DNA of 64,000 bases from the NCBI RefSeq assembly GCF_900005615.1, contig NZ_LN832562.1, positions 434,001-498,000 on the forward strand, written 5' to 3'. Below the pieces are notes generated by a model, which worked only from the letters and a program-made list of their open reading frames with translations, was not told where the DNA came from and did not search any database. Positions within the stretch are counted from its first letter, which is position 1; every line of letters begins with the position of its first letter. The DNA comes from Paracoccus aminovorans (GTDB lineage Bacteria; Pseudomonadota; Alphaproteobacteria; Rhodobacterales; Rhodobacteraceae). Below, piece by piece: positions 15,979 to 25,101 of the stretch. The position numbers and the translations under genes were made by a program.

Positions 15979-17370
15979 ATGCTGGCAATCGAGAAGCGCC
16001 GGGGCGCGGTCCCCTTCGATCCGCTCTACGACCCGATGACGGCGCGGGGCCTGGGGCCGCGCAGCGATTACGCGCCGACCTACTGGATCGGCACCGCCGG
16101 TCCGGCGCCGCAGGACGACGGCCCGGTCACGGGCGATCTGGATGCCGACGTGGTGGTGATCGGCTCGGGCTATACCGGCCTGTCCTGCGCGCTGCACCTG
16201 GCCAAGGAGCACGGCATCAAACCCGTGATGCTGGAAGCCAACGGCGTCGCCTACGGCTGCTCGACCCGCAACGGCGGCCAGGCCCAGGTCAGCGCCGGCC
16301 GGCTCAAGCGCAGCCAGTGGATCGAGCGCTGGGGCCTCGACGTGGCCAAGCGGCTGCATGCCGAGGTCTGCGAGGGGTTCGACCTGTTCCGCGCCCTGAT
16401 CCGCGACCACGCCATCGACTGCGATCCGCAGGACGGCGGGCATTACTACATCGCCCACAAGGCCTCGGTGATGGCGGGCCTGCAGAAAGAGGCGGCGCTC
16501 TTGCGCGACAGCTTCGGCTACGATGCCCGCATGATCTCGCGCGACGAGCTGCACCGGACCGTCGCCCGCGACCAGGAGGCGCATGGCGCCATGTGGGAGG
16601 TGGACGGCGTCGGCATCCATGCCGCGAAGCTGGCCTTCGGCTATCTGCGCGCGGCGCGCGAGCTGGGCGCCCGGGTGCATGTCGACAGCCCGGTGCAGGG
16701 CTGGGACTACCGGGGCGGCGTGCACCACCTGCGCACGCCGGGCGGCACGGTGCGCGCCCGGCGCGTGGCGGTGGCGACGGCGGCCTATGCGCCGCGCGGG
16801 CTGCACCCGCAACTGCGGGACCGGCTGATGCCGATCATGTCGAACAGCATCGTGACGCGGGTGCTGACGCCGGACGAGCTGGAGGCGGTGGGCATCCGCA
16901 CCGGCTCGCCGCTGACCGACACCCGGGTGCTGCGCCATTACTATCGCCTGCTGCCGGACAACCGGCTGCAGATCGGTTCGCGCGCCGCGATCACCGGGCG
17001 CGACGCGGCGAATCCCGCGCATCTTCAGGCGCTTCAGGAGGGAATGTATCGCAAGTTCCCGGCGCTGCGCGGGATCGAGCTGGACTACAGCTGGTGGGGC
17101 TGGGTGGATGTCAGCCACGACATGATGCCGCGCATCACCGCCATGCCCGGCCTGCCCGGCGCCTTCTATGCGCTGGGTTACGGCGGCAACGGCGTCATGT
17201 ATTCGGCCCAGGCGGGCCGGCGCATGGCGCAACTGGTCGCGGGCGGCACGCTGCCCGCGCTGCCGATCTTCAACACCGAACTGCCGCATGAAGGCTGGAA
17301 GACGCCGTTCCGGCGGCTGGGCCAATGGGGCCTCTACAAACTTTACCACTATCGCGACGAGCGCAAATAG
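15979..17370 (+). CDS. tauY: TauY, FAD-dependent taurine dehydrogenase large subunit
   Basis: A 463-residue flavoprotein of the DAO/glycine-oxidase superfamily. The FAD motif is VVVIGSGYTGLSCALHLAKE (about residues 55-75), followed by YGCSTRNGGQAQVSAGR. The C-terminus has FYALGYGGNGVMYSAQAGR. The ATG at 15979 is chosen because it lies just after tauX and gives the length expected for the family. It should oxidatively deaminate taurine to sulfoacetaldehyde and ammonia, the substrate of the Xsc encoded 12 bp downstream. The name rests on context and on resemblance to Paracoccus/Rhodobacter TauY; GABA- or putrescine-oxidising relatives exist. Confidence 0.82.
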   Translation: MLAIEKRRGAVPFDPLYDPMTARGLGPRSDYAPTYWIGTAGPAPQDDGPVTGDLDADVVVIGSGYTGLSCALHLAKEHGIKPVMLEANGVAYGCSTRNGGQAQVSAGRLKRSQWIERWGLDVAKRLHAEVCEGFDLFRALIRDHAIDCDPQDGGHYYIAHKASVMAGLQKEAALLRDSFGYDARMISRDELHRTVARDQEAHGAMWEVDGVGIHAAKLAFGYLRAARELGARVHVDSPVQGWDYRGGVHHLRTPGGTVRARRVAVATAAYAPRGLHPQLRDRLMPIMSNSIVTRVLTPDELEAVGIRTGSPLTDTRVLRHYYRLLPDNRLQIGSRAAITGRDAANPAHLQALQEGMYRKFPALRGIELDYSWWGWVDVSHDMMPRITAMPGLPGAFYALGYGGNGVMYSAQAGRRMAQLVAGGTLPALPIFNTELPHEGWKTPFRRLGQWGLYKLYHYRDERK

Positions 17371-17382
17371 GGAGCCATCGCC

Positions 17383-19161
17383 ATGAGAATGACGACCGAG
17401 GAAGCCTTTATCAAGGTTCTGCAGCTGCATGGGATCGAGCATGCTTTCGGGATCATCGGCTCTGCGATGATGCCGGTATCGGATCTTTTCCCGAAGGCGG
17501 GGATCACGTTCTGGGACACGGCGCATGAGACGAACGCCGGTCTGATGGCGGACGGGTTCACGCGTTCGACGGGCAAGATGTCGATGGCGATCGCGCAGAA
17601 CGGCCCCGGGGTGACCGGCTTCGTGACGCCGGTGAAGACCGCCTACTGGAACCACACGCCCTTGCTTCTGGTGACGCCGCAGGCGGCGAACAAGACCATC
17701 GGCCAGGGCGGGTTCCAGGAGATGGAGCAGATGCGCATGTTCGCCGATTGCGTGTGTTATCAAGAGGAAGTGCGCGATCCTTCGCGCATTCCCGAGGTCC
17801 TGAACCGGGTGATCATGCAGGCCTGGCGCAACTCGGCGCCGGCGCAGATGAACATCCCGCGCGACATGTGGACCCAGGTGATCGACGTCGACCTGCCGCA
17901 GGTGGTGCGCTTCGAGCGCCCGGCCGGCGGCGAGCAGGCGGTGGCCGAGGCGGCGAAGTTGCTCAGCGAGGCGCAGTTCCCGGTGATCCTGTCGGGCGCC
18001 GGCGTGGTGCTGGGGGGCGCGATCCCGGACCTGGCGAAGCTGGCCGAGCGGCTGGATGCGCCGGTGGCCTCGAACTACCAGCACAACGACAGCTTCCCGG
18101 GCAGCCACCCGCTGGCGGTGGGGCCCTTGGGCTACAATGGCAGCAAGGCGGCGATGGAGCTGATCGCCAAGGCCGACGTGGTGCTGGCGCTGGGGACGCG
18201 GCTCAACCCGTTCTCGACCCTGCCGGGCTACGGCATCGACTATTGGCCGAAGGAGGCGAAGATCATCCAGGTCGACATCAACGCCGACCGGATCGGGCTG
18301 ACCAAGAAGGTGACGGTGGGCATCCAGGGCGACGCCGGCAAGGTGGCGCGCGCGATCCTGGCGCAGCTGGCCCCCGGCGCGGGCGACGCCGGCCGGCAGG
18401 AGCGCCGCGACCTGATCGCGACCACCAAGTCCCGCTGGGCGCAGGAACTGTCGAGCCTGGACCACGAGGACGACGATCCGGGCACGGTCTGGAACGAGGA
18501 GGCGCGCCAGCGCGACGCCGGTCTGATGAGCCCGCGCCAGGCCTGGCGGGCGATCATGCAGGCGGTGCCGGCGGATGCGATCGTCAGCTCGGACATCGGC
18601 AACAACTGCGCCATCGGCAACGCCTATCCCAGCTTCGAGGCGGGTCGGAAATACCTGGCGCCGGGCCTGTTCGGTCCCTGCGGCTACGGCTTCCCGGCGA
18701 TCCTGGGCGCCAAGATCGGCAATCCGGACGTGCCGGTGATCGGCTTTGCCGGCGACGGCGCCTTCGGCATCTCGATGAACGAGATGGTGTCGGTGGGGCG
18801 CAAGGACTGGCCGGCGGTGACGATGGTGATCTTCCGCAACTACCAGTGGGGCGCGGAAAAGCGCAACACGACGCTGTGGTACGCCAACAACTTCGTCGGC
18901 ACCGAGCTGGACCGCGGCACGACCTATGCCGGCATCGCCAAGGCCTGCGGCGTCGAGGGCGTGCAGGTGTCGAGCGCCGAGGAGCTGACGGCGGCGCTGC
19001 ACGATGCGGTCGAGCGGCAGATGAAGGAGGGCAGGACCACCTTCATCGAGGTGCTGCTGAACCAGGAGCTGGGCGAGCCCTTCCGGCGCGACGCGATGAA
19101 GAAGCCGGTGCCGGTGGCGGGCGTCGACAAGGCCGACATGCGCCCGCAGCAGGGCGCCTGA
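17383..19161 (+). CDS. xsc: Sulfoacetaldehyde acetyltransferase Xsc
   Basis: A 592-residue thiamine-diphosphate enzyme. It has the N-terminal TPP-binding core (MRMTTEEAFIKVLQLHGIEH), a glutamate-containing AHETNAGLMADGFTRSTG, IAQNGPGVTGFV, and the C-terminal GDG motif in IGFAGDGAFGISMNEM followed by FRNYQWGAEKRNTTLW, which is very characteristic of Xsc. It converts sulfoacetaldehyde and phosphate into acetyl phosphate and sulfite in the cytoplasm. GGGAG before the ATG at 17383 is a good ribosome site. tauXY upstream and tauZ-pta downstream complete the dissimilatory pathway. Its length matches the family (about 590). Confidence 0.96.
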   Translation: MRMTTEEAFIKVLQLHGIEHAFGIIGSAMMPVSDLFPKAGITFWDTAHETNAGLMADGFTRSTGKMSMAIAQNGPGVTGFVTPVKTAYWNHTPLLLVTPQAANKTIGQGGFQEMEQMRMFADCVCYQEEVRDPSRIPEVLNRVIMQAWRNSAPAQMNIPRDMWTQVIDVDLPQVVRFERPAGGEQAVAEAAKLLSEAQFPVILSGAGVVLGGAIPDLAKLAERLDAPVASNYQHNDSFPGSHPLAVGPLGYNGSKAAMELIAKADVVLALGTRLNPFSTLPGYGIDYWPKEAKIIQVDINADRIGLTKKVTVGIQGDAGKVARAILAQLAPGAGDAGRQERRDLIATTKSRWAQELSSLDHEDDDPGTVWNEEARQRDAGLMSPRQAWRAIMQAVPADAIVSSDIGNNCAIGNAYPSFEAGRKYLAPGLFGPCGYGFPAILGAKIGNPDVPVIGFAGDGAFGISMNEMVSVGRKDWPAVTMVIFRNYQWGAEKRNTTLWYANNFVGTELDRGTTYAGIAKACGVEGVQVSSAEELTAALHDAVERQMKEGRTTFIEVLLNQELGEPFRRDAMKKPVPVAGVDKADMRPQQGA

Positions 19162-19900
19162 GCGCCGCGGGCGGCGGCGGGGCAAGGCGTGCCCCGGATG
19201 CCGCCGCCCCGGTCCGGCCCCGGTCCGGCCCCGGTCCGGCCCCGGATCTGGCCCGGCGGCGACGCCTGGCCCGGACGGCGGGTCCCGATCCCGGGTCGCG
19301 ATCCCGGACCTGGCCCCGGCCGCCCGGCGGCGACGCCCGGCCGCGGATGGCTGACGCCGGAAGCCGGGTTCTGGCCGGCGACGCCGGAACTCGGGCCTGG
19401 CCCGGACGCCGGCACCGCAGCCGGCCCGGACCCGCGACGACGGTCCCCGCCGCCTCGGGCCTGGCTTCGCGCCCGGTCCATGTCCGGTCCACGGCCGGTC
19501 CGTGTCCGGCTCCAGGCCCGGGCCCGGGCGTTGGCCGCAGGCTCGGCCCGGATCCGGACCTGAGGCAGCGCGCCCGGTCTCGACGCCGGTCCCGAAGCGG
19601 CCCCCGATGGCGGGCCGCGGACACCGGCGCCCGAGTGTCTTGGCGCCCCGCCCCGGACGCCGGGCCGCGACGGCGGGCCGCGACGCCCGGCCACGACGCC
19701 GGTCCCCGATGGCGGATACCGCCGCCGGGTCTGGCCGCCGGATCCCACCGCCGGGCCCTGGCGCCTGGCCCTGATCCCGGGTCCCGATCCCGGGTCCTGG
19801 CGCAGACCCCGCCGGCCGGTCCCGAAGCGGCCGGCCCCGAAACGACCGCCCGGCGCTGCGCCCTGCCGCGCCGGCCCGATCCCTGCATCCGGTGAGGACG
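19162..19900. repeat. 0.74-kb very GC-rich, low-complexity spacer between xsc and tauZ
   Basis: The stretch is built almost wholly of degenerate CCGG/CCCGG/GCCGG-rich units. It opens with three near-perfect 12-bp tandem units, CCGGTCCGGCCC (about 19209-19246). Later it contains many CCCGATCCCGGGTC-like and GCCGGTCC-like repeats, for example near 19770-19800. It is so GC-rich that several frames on both strands stay open, which creates spurious ORFs up to 1380 codons on the minus strand. None has a plausible start, codon use or protein character. It may have arisen by slippage or a degenerate repeat expansion, and its transcript would be heavily structured. Confidence 0.75.
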
Positions 19901-20917
19901 ATGATTTCCACCCTGATCCCTTCGCGCGCCACGCTGGGCGAGGCCTTCCCGGGCTTCGCGGTCTCGGTGCTGGTGGCGGCGACGGCGCAATTCCTGTCGG
20001 ACCATTACGGCGCGCCGGCGATGCTTCTGGCGCTGCTGCTGGGCCTGGCGCTGAACTTCCTGGCCGAGGACGGCACCCGCACCGCGCCCGGCATCGCCTT
20101 CACCGCGCGCACGGTGCTGCGGCTGGGGGTGGCGCTTCTGGGCGCGCGCATCTCGGTCGACATGCTGGCGGCGCTGGGGGCGCGCTCGATCGTTCTGGTG
20201 GTGGCGGGGGTGGTGCTGACCATCCTCTTCGCGCTCTTCGCCACCCGCTTCGTCGGCCGCAGCTGGCGCTTCGCGCTGCTGACCGGGGGATCGGTGGCGA
20301 TCTGCGGCGCCTCGGCGGCGATGGCGATCGCGGCGGTGCTGCCCAAGCACGAGAAGTCCGAGCGCGACCTGGTGTTCACGGTGCTGTCGGTGACGGTGCT
20401 GTCGACCGTGGCCATGGTGGTCTATCCGATGCTGTCGAACGCCTTCGGCTTCACGGCGCGCGACAGCGGCGTGTTCCTGGGCGGCACCATCCACGACGTG
20501 GCGCAGGTGGTGGGCGCGGGCTTTTCCATCGGCCCCGAGGCGGGCGAGACGGCGACGCTGGTCAAGCTGATCCGGGTGTCGATGCTGGCGCCGGTGGTCT
20601 TGTGCTTCTCGCTGGTCATCCGCTCGCGCGGGCTGGCCGACACCGAGGGCGGCAAGGCGCCGCCCCTGCTGCCGAGCTTCGTGCTGGGCTTTCTGGCGCT
20701 GGCGGCGCTCAACAGCTTCGGGCTGGTGCCGGCCTGGGCCTCGGACCTGGCCGGGCAGCTCAGCCGCTGGGCGCTGCTGATCTCGATCGCGGCGGTGGGC
20801 ATCAAGACCTCGCTCGGCAAGATGCTCGAGGTCGGCACCGGCGCCATCGGCCTCATCGTCGCCGAGACCGTCTTTCTGGGCGTCTTCGTCGTCGCCGGCC
20901 TCCATTTCCTGGGATGA
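19901..20917 (+). CDS. tauZ: TauZ, YeiH/UPF0324-family putative sulfate exporter
   Basis: A 338-residue inner-membrane protein with about 9-10 hydrophobic segments and the YeiH-family pattern (FLAEDGTRTAPGIAF, LRLGVALLGARISVDML, GGSVAICGASAAMAIAAVLP, GGTIHDVAQVVGAGFSIG). The ATG at 19901 follows GGTGAGGA; a GTG at 19892 is an alternative. In taurine and other C2-sulfonate degraders this protein is encoded beside xsc and pta and is proposed to export sulfate made from sulfite. The stop overlaps the pta start (ATGA at 20914). Export specificity is inferred in the literature from co-occurrence. Confidence 0.88.
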   Translation: MISTLIPSRATLGEAFPGFAVSVLVAATAQFLSDHYGAPAMLLALLLGLALNFLAEDGTRTAPGIAFTARTVLRLGVALLGARISVDMLAALGARSIVLVVAGVVLTILFALFATRFVGRSWRFALLTGGSVAICGASAAMAIAAVLPKHEKSERDLVFTVLSVTVLSTVAMVVYPMLSNAFGFTARDSGVFLGGTIHDVAQVVGAGFSIGPEAGETATLVKLIRVSMLAPVVLCFSLVIRSRGLADTEGGKAPPLLPSFVLGFLALAALNSFGLVPAWASDLAGQLSRWALLISIAAVGIKTSLGKMLEVGTGAIGLIVAETVFLGVFVVAGLHFLG

Positions 20918-21891
20918 AACGCATGGATCCGCTGCACCGCATCTACCAGGCCGCGAAGCGCCTGGACCGCCACATCGTCCTGCCCGAGGGCCGCGACCCC
21001 CGCGTCGCCGAGGCCGCCGCCAGGCTGGCGGCCGAGGGTCTGGCGCGGATCACGCTGATGGACGGGCCCGACCTGCCCGGCGTGACCGCCCTGGCCCCGG
21101 CCGAGGCCCCGGACCTGCCCCAACTCGCCGAAAAATGGCACCAGATCCGCGCCGCCAAGGGCATGACGGCCGGCCGCGCGCTGGAGGAGATGCGTGACCC
21201 GATCCGCCAGGCGGCGATGCGGGTGCGGCTGGGGCAGGCCGACGGCACCGTCGGCGGCGCGGTCGCGACCACCGCCGACACCGTGCGCGCGGCGCTGCAG
21301 GTGATCGGCAAGGCACCGAAGGCCGGCATCGTGTCGAGCTTCTTTCTGATGCTGCCGGGGCGCGAGGATGCGCCGGTGCGGGACGGGCTGATCTTTTCCG
21401 ACTGCGGGCTGGTGATCCAGCCCGACGCGGCCGAGCTCTCCGCCATCGCGCTTTCGGCGGCCGAGAGCTGCCGGCGGATCCTGGGCGAGGTGCCGCGGGT
21501 GGCGCTGCTCAGCTTCTCGACCGCCGGTTCCGCCGACCATCCGAGCCTCGGGCGGATCCGCGAGGCGGTGTCGCTGATCCGGGCGGCGGCGCCGGATCTC
21601 GAGGTGGACGGCGAGATGCAGTTCGACGCGGCGCTGGACCTGGAGATCCGGGCGAAGAAGGCGCCGGCGAGCCCGCTGACGGGCCGGGCGAACGTCTATG
21701 TCTTCCCCGACCTGGCCGCGGGCAACATCGGCTACAAGATCGCGCAGCGCCTGGGCGGCTGGAAGGCCATCGGCCCGATCCTGCAGGGCCTCGCCAAACC
21801 CGCCAACGACCTCTCACGAGGATGCTCCGTCCAGGACATCGTCGACGCCGCAGCAATAACCGCAATCCAGGCCAAATCAGAAAAAATGTAG
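20914..21891 (+). CDS. pta: Phosphate acetyltransferase Pta
   Basis: A 325-residue single-domain phosphotransacetylase. Characteristic segments are IVLPEGRDPRVAEAAARL, GQADGTVGGAVATTADTVRA, SSFFLM, VIQPDAAELSAIAL, DGEMQFDAAL and the C-terminal NVYVFPDLAAGNIGYKIAQR. It converts the acetyl phosphate released by Xsc, plus CoA, into acetyl-CoA. Its coupling to tauZ and place downstream of xsc make it the dedicated taurine-pathway Pta; no ackA gene is adjacent. Start at 20914 (ATGA overlap) or at the second in-frame ATG, 20923. Confidence 0.94.
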   Translation: MKRMDPLHRIYQAAKRLDRHIVLPEGRDPRVAEAAARLAAEGLARITLMDGPDLPGVTALAPAEAPDLPQLAEKWHQIRAAKGMTAGRALEEMRDPIRQAAMRVRLGQADGTVGGAVATTADTVRAALQVIGKAPKAGIVSSFFLMLPGREDAPVRDGLIFSDCGLVIQPDAAELSAIALSAAESCRRILGEVPRVALLSFSTAGSADHPSLGRIREAVSLIRAAAPDLEVDGEMQFDAALDLEIRAKKAPASPLTGRANVYVFPDLAAGNIGYKIAQRLGGWKAIGPILQGLAKPANDLSRGCSVQDIVDAAAITAIQAKSEKM

Positions 21892-21892
21892 T

Positions 21893-21922
21893 CGGGGCCG
21901 CCCGGGAGGGGGGGCCGTTTTT
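21893..21922 (+). terminator. Intrinsic terminator after pta
   Basis: A GGCCGCCC / GGGGGGCC stem with one mismatch and a 4-nt loop is followed directly by TTTTT (21918-21922). It fits the end of the taurine operon. Confidence 0.6.
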
Positions 21923-21986
21923 CGCAACCGCATGGCGGCACGGGAGAACCTCCCGGGGCCGCAATCCGAGGGAGGAGATTTTGCCG

Positions 21987-23429
21987 ATGCCATCGGAACA
22001 AGACAATCAAGGCGCGACGGGCCCGAGCGGCCTGCAGCACAGCCTGAAGCAAAGGCACATGACGATGATCGCGCTTGGCGGGGTCATCGGGGCGGGGCTC
22101 TTTGTCGGCAGCGGGGTGCTGATCCAGTCCGCGGGTCCCGCGGCGGTGATCTCGTTTCTGATCACGGGGGTGCTCGTCGTCCTGGTGATGCGCATGCTGG
22201 GGGAAATGGCCGTCGCCATGCCCGCGGTGGGATCATTCTACGAATACGCCCGCCTCGCTTGGGGCAACAACAGTGCCGTGGGAGAGATGGCCGGCTTCCT
22301 GACGGGCTGGATGTATTGGTATTTCTGGGTGATCGTCGTGGCGCTGGAGGCGGTCGCCGGGGCGCAACTGATCCAGTTCTGGCTTCCCGACCTGCCCTCG
22401 TGGGTCATCAGCCTGGTGCTGATCGTCCTTCTGACCGCCACGAACCTGTTCTCGGTGAAGTCCTTCGGCGAATTCGAGTTCTGGTTCGCCTCGATCAAGG
22501 TGGCGGCGATCGTCGTGTTCCTGTTCCTGGGCGTCCTTTACGTCATGGGCCTGTGGCCGGCGGTCACGCCGGGGCTGAGCAACCTGACCGCGCATGGCGG
22601 CTTCGCCCCGAACGGCATCGCGCCGATCCTGACCGGAGCCGTGGCGGCGACGGGCTTCTACTTCGGGGCCGAGATCGTCACCATCGCCGCCGCCGAATGC
22701 GCCGAGCCGGAAAAGGCCGTGGCCCGGGCCACCAACTCGGTCATCACCCGGGTGCTGGTGTTCTATGTCGGCTCGGTGCTGCTGGTCGTGGCCATCGTGC
22801 CGTGGAACTCGGCCGGGGTCGCCACCCCCTATGTCAGCGCGCTGGAGGCGATGGGCGTGCCCGGCGTGGCGCAGATCATGAACGCGGTCGTGCTGACGGC
22901 GGTGCTGTCGGCGCTGAACTCGGGGCTCTACGCCTCGTCGCGGATGCTGTTCGCGCTGACCAAGCGCGGCGACGCGCCCAAGGCGCTGGCCAAGCTCAGC
23001 AAGAACGGCGTGCCGGTGCGCGCCATCCTGTTCGGGACGCTGTTCGGCTATGCCTCGGTCGTGATGTCCTATATCTCGCCGGACAAGGTCTTCGCCTTCC
23101 TGGTGAACTCCTACGGGACCGTGGCGATCTTCGTCTATGTCCTGATCGCGATTTCGCAGTTGCGGCTGCGCGCGCGCCTGGAGCGCGAGGCGCCCGAGCG
23201 GCTGCTGGTGCGGATGTGGTGCTATCCCTATCTGACCTATGTGGCGATCTTCGGGATGATCAGCATCGTCGTCGCCATGGCCTTCATCCCCGAGCAGCGC
23301 ACGCCGCTGGCCCTGGGCGTGGTCAGCCTGCTGGTGCTGATGGTGGCCTATGCGGCCAGGCTGCGCTGGGGGTCGCGGCCGCAGATCGCCAGCATCGCCG
23401 AAGAGCCCCGGCATTACAGCGAGATGTAG
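21987..23429 (+). CDS. APC-superfamily amino acid permease (GabP-like)
   Basis: A 480-residue permease with 12 membrane helices. LQHSLKQRHMTMIALGGVIG, then AGLFVGSGVLI, and FYFGAEIVTIAAAECAEPEK match the amino acid transporter (AAT) branch that holds GABA, lysine and phenylalanine permeases. The ATG at 21987 follows GGAGGAG at 21971-21977. It lies directly behind the taurine operon terminator in the same orientation. No TauABC-type ABC importer is present in the window, so this permease could take up taurine or a related omega-amino acid, but that is inference. GABA or beta-alanine are equally fair guesses. Confidence 0.87.
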   Translation: MPSEQDNQGATGPSGLQHSLKQRHMTMIALGGVIGAGLFVGSGVLIQSAGPAAVISFLITGVLVVLVMRMLGEMAVAMPAVGSFYEYARLAWGNNSAVGEMAGFLTGWMYWYFWVIVVALEAVAGAQLIQFWLPDLPSWVISLVLIVLLTATNLFSVKSFGEFEFWFASIKVAAIVVFLFLGVLYVMGLWPAVTPGLSNLTAHGGFAPNGIAPILTGAVAATGFYFGAEIVTIAAAECAEPEKAVARATNSVITRVLVFYVGSVLLVVAIVPWNSAGVATPYVSALEAMGVPGVAQIMNAVVLTAVLSALNSGLYASSRMLFALTKRGDAPKALAKLSKNGVPVRAILFGTLFGYASVVMSYISPDKVFAFLVNSYGTVAIFVYVLIAISQLRLRARLEREAPERLLVRMWCYPYLTYVAIFGMISIVVAMAFIPEQRTPLALGVVSLLVLMVAYAARLRWGSRPQIASIAEEPRHYSEM

Positions 23430-23501
23430 GCGCAAAGGACGGTGCGGCGGCTGCGGCCGCCGCACCCATCCCAAGGCGCCGGACCCCCGGCGGCCAGGGG
23501 G

Positions 23502-23591
23502 GATGCCATCCATAAGGCTGTCGTCGCAGTCCACTCGTCATTCCGGCGATTTCGGGCTAAGTTCGGACCAGGCAGCCTTATGGATGGTATC
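23502..23591. repeat. Long inverted repeat spanning the solute-binding-protein start
   Basis: The left arm GATGCCATCCATAAGGCTG (23502-23520) and right arm CAGCCTTATGGATGGTATC (23573-23591) are complementary at 18 of 19 positions, with a 52-nt centre. The right arm includes the ATG at 23580. It could be a pair of operators, an RNA hairpin hiding the start, or the ends of a tiny relic element. Confidence 0.75.
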
Positions 23592-25088
23592 AGGATGAGC
23601 AGCTTTTTCATGTCCCCGCATGCGCTGGGTCTGGCCCTTTCCGCGCTGGCGGCGGGGGCCGGGACCGGGATGGCCGCCGAGGATCCGGCCGCGATCATCC
23701 GCATCGGCTCGCTCTACGAGCCGCAGAACCTCGACAATACCGCCGGGGCCGGTCAGGGCATCAGCGAGGCGTTCAACGACAACGTCTATGAATCGCTGTT
23801 CCGGCTGAACGACGACGGCTCTGTCGCGCCGGTGCTGGCGGCCGATCACAAGGTCTCGGACGACGGGCTGACCCATACCTTTACCCTGCAGCCGGGCGTC
23901 AGCTTCCATTCCGGCGACCCGCTGACCGCGGCGGACGTGAAATATTCCATCGAGCGGGTGACGGCCGAGGCCTCGAAATCCTCGCGCAAGAGCAGCCTTG
24001 CCGCCATCGCCGGGATCGAGACCCCGGACGACAAGACCGTGGTGGTCAGGCTGAAATCCAAGTCGATCTCGCTGCCCTACAATCTCAGCTATGTCTGGAT
24101 CGTGAACGACGCGGCGGGCGACATCACCGGCAAGGAGGACGGTACCGGCCCCTACCGGCTGGCCGAATGGAAGCGCGGCTCGGCGCTGTCGCTGGCGGGT
24201 TTCGACGGCTACTGGGGCGACAAGCCCGCGAACGGCGGCGCGATCTTCAGCTATTTCACCGACGCCTCGGCCCAGAACAACGCTTTGCTGACCGATGCGG
24301 TCGACCTGATCACCTCGGTGCAAAGCCCCGATGCGCTGGCGCTGTTCGAGGACCCGGCGCGCTTCACCATCTCGGAAGGCAGTTCCACCACCAAGGAGAT
24401 CATGGCCTATAACGACCGCGTCGCGCCTTTCGACGATACGCGCGTGCGCAAGGCGCTGGCGCGGGCGGTGGACAAGAAGCAGCTGCTGGAGGCGATCTGG
24501 GGCGACCGCGGCATGGTGCTGGGCTCTTTCGTGCCGCCGACCGATCCCTGGTACGAGGACCTGACCGGCGTCGATCCCTACGATCCCGAAAGCGCCAAGG
24601 CGCTGCTGGCCGAGGCCGGGCATGGCGACGGCTTCGCCTTCACGCTGGAGACGCCGAACTACGACCCCCATCCCATCGTCGCCGAGTTTCTCAAGGCCGA
24701 ACTGGCCAAAGTGGGCGTCACGGTGAACATCCATGTGATCACCGCCAACGAATGGTATACCAAGGTCTATCAGGCGCATGATTTCCAGGCCACGCTGCAA
24801 GAGCATGTGAACCATCGCGACATCGTCTTCTACGGCAACCCGGATTTCTACTGGGGCTACGACAACCCCAAGGTCACGGAACTGATCGCCTCGGCCGAGG
24901 CGTCGGATACCGAGGAAGAGCAGGCCGAGAAGCTGCGCGAAGCCAATCGGATCATCGCCGAGGACGCGGCCTCGAACTGGCTCTATCTCTATCCGCAGCT
25001 GGTGGTGTCGCAGGCCAAGGTCGCGAACTATCCGGTCAACGGGCTGAACGCGCAGTTCTTCCTGCGCGGCGTCACCAAGTCGGAATGA
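23580..25088 (+). CDS. Peptide/nickel-type ABC transporter substrate-binding protein
   Basis: A family 5 extracellular solute-binding protein (SBP_bac_5). A signal peptide is visible (FFMSPHALGLALSALAAG, ending GMAAED), followed by LYEPQNLDNTAGAGQGISEA, VYESLFRLNDDG and KVSDDGLTHTFTLQPGVSFH, with the typical DPLTAADVKYSIERV motif. The start is uncertain. ATG 23580 gives 502 residues but lies in an inverted repeat with no clear ribosome site; ATG 23595 is an alternative directly before the signal peptide. It heads a five-gene operon with two permeases, two ATPases and a DUF1684 gene. It binds an oligopeptide or similar solute in the periplasm; cargo unknown. Confidence 0.88.
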   Translation: MDGIRMSSFFMSPHALGLALSALAAGAGTGMAAEDPAAIIRIGSLYEPQNLDNTAGAGQGISEAFNDNVYESLFRLNDDGSVAPVLAADHKVSDDGLTHTFTLQPGVSFHSGDPLTAADVKYSIERVTAEASKSSRKSSLAAIAGIETPDDKTVVVRLKSKSISLPYNLSYVWIVNDAAGDITGKEDGTGPYRLAEWKRGSALSLAGFDGYWGDKPANGGAIFSYFTDASAQNNALLTDAVDLITSVQSPDALALFEDPARFTISEGSSTTKEIMAYNDRVAPFDDTRVRKALARAVDKKQLLEAIWGDRGMVLGSFVPPTDPWYEDLTGVDPYDPESAKALLAEAGHGDGFAFTLETPNYDPHPIVAEFLKAELAKVGVTVNIHVITANEWYTKVYQAHDFQATLQEHVNHRDIVFYGNPDFYWGYDNPKVTELIASAEASDTEEEQAEKLREANRIIAEDAASNWLYLYPQLVVSQAKVANYPVNGLNAQFFLRGVTKSE

Positions 25089-25101
25089 CCTGAGAGGCTG
25101 A

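Noticed and set aside
17748-19895. A 715-codon plus-strand frame overlapping xsc and the spacer
   Set aside because: It is out of frame with xsc, low in complexity, and has no ribosome site or recognisable domain.
15790-19932. A 1380-codon minus-strand open frame across xsc, tauY and the GC-rich spacer
   Set aside because: It is antisense to well-supported genes and arises from codon bias plus the stop-poor GC-rich spacer; the translation is Arg/Pro/Gly-rich with no domain.
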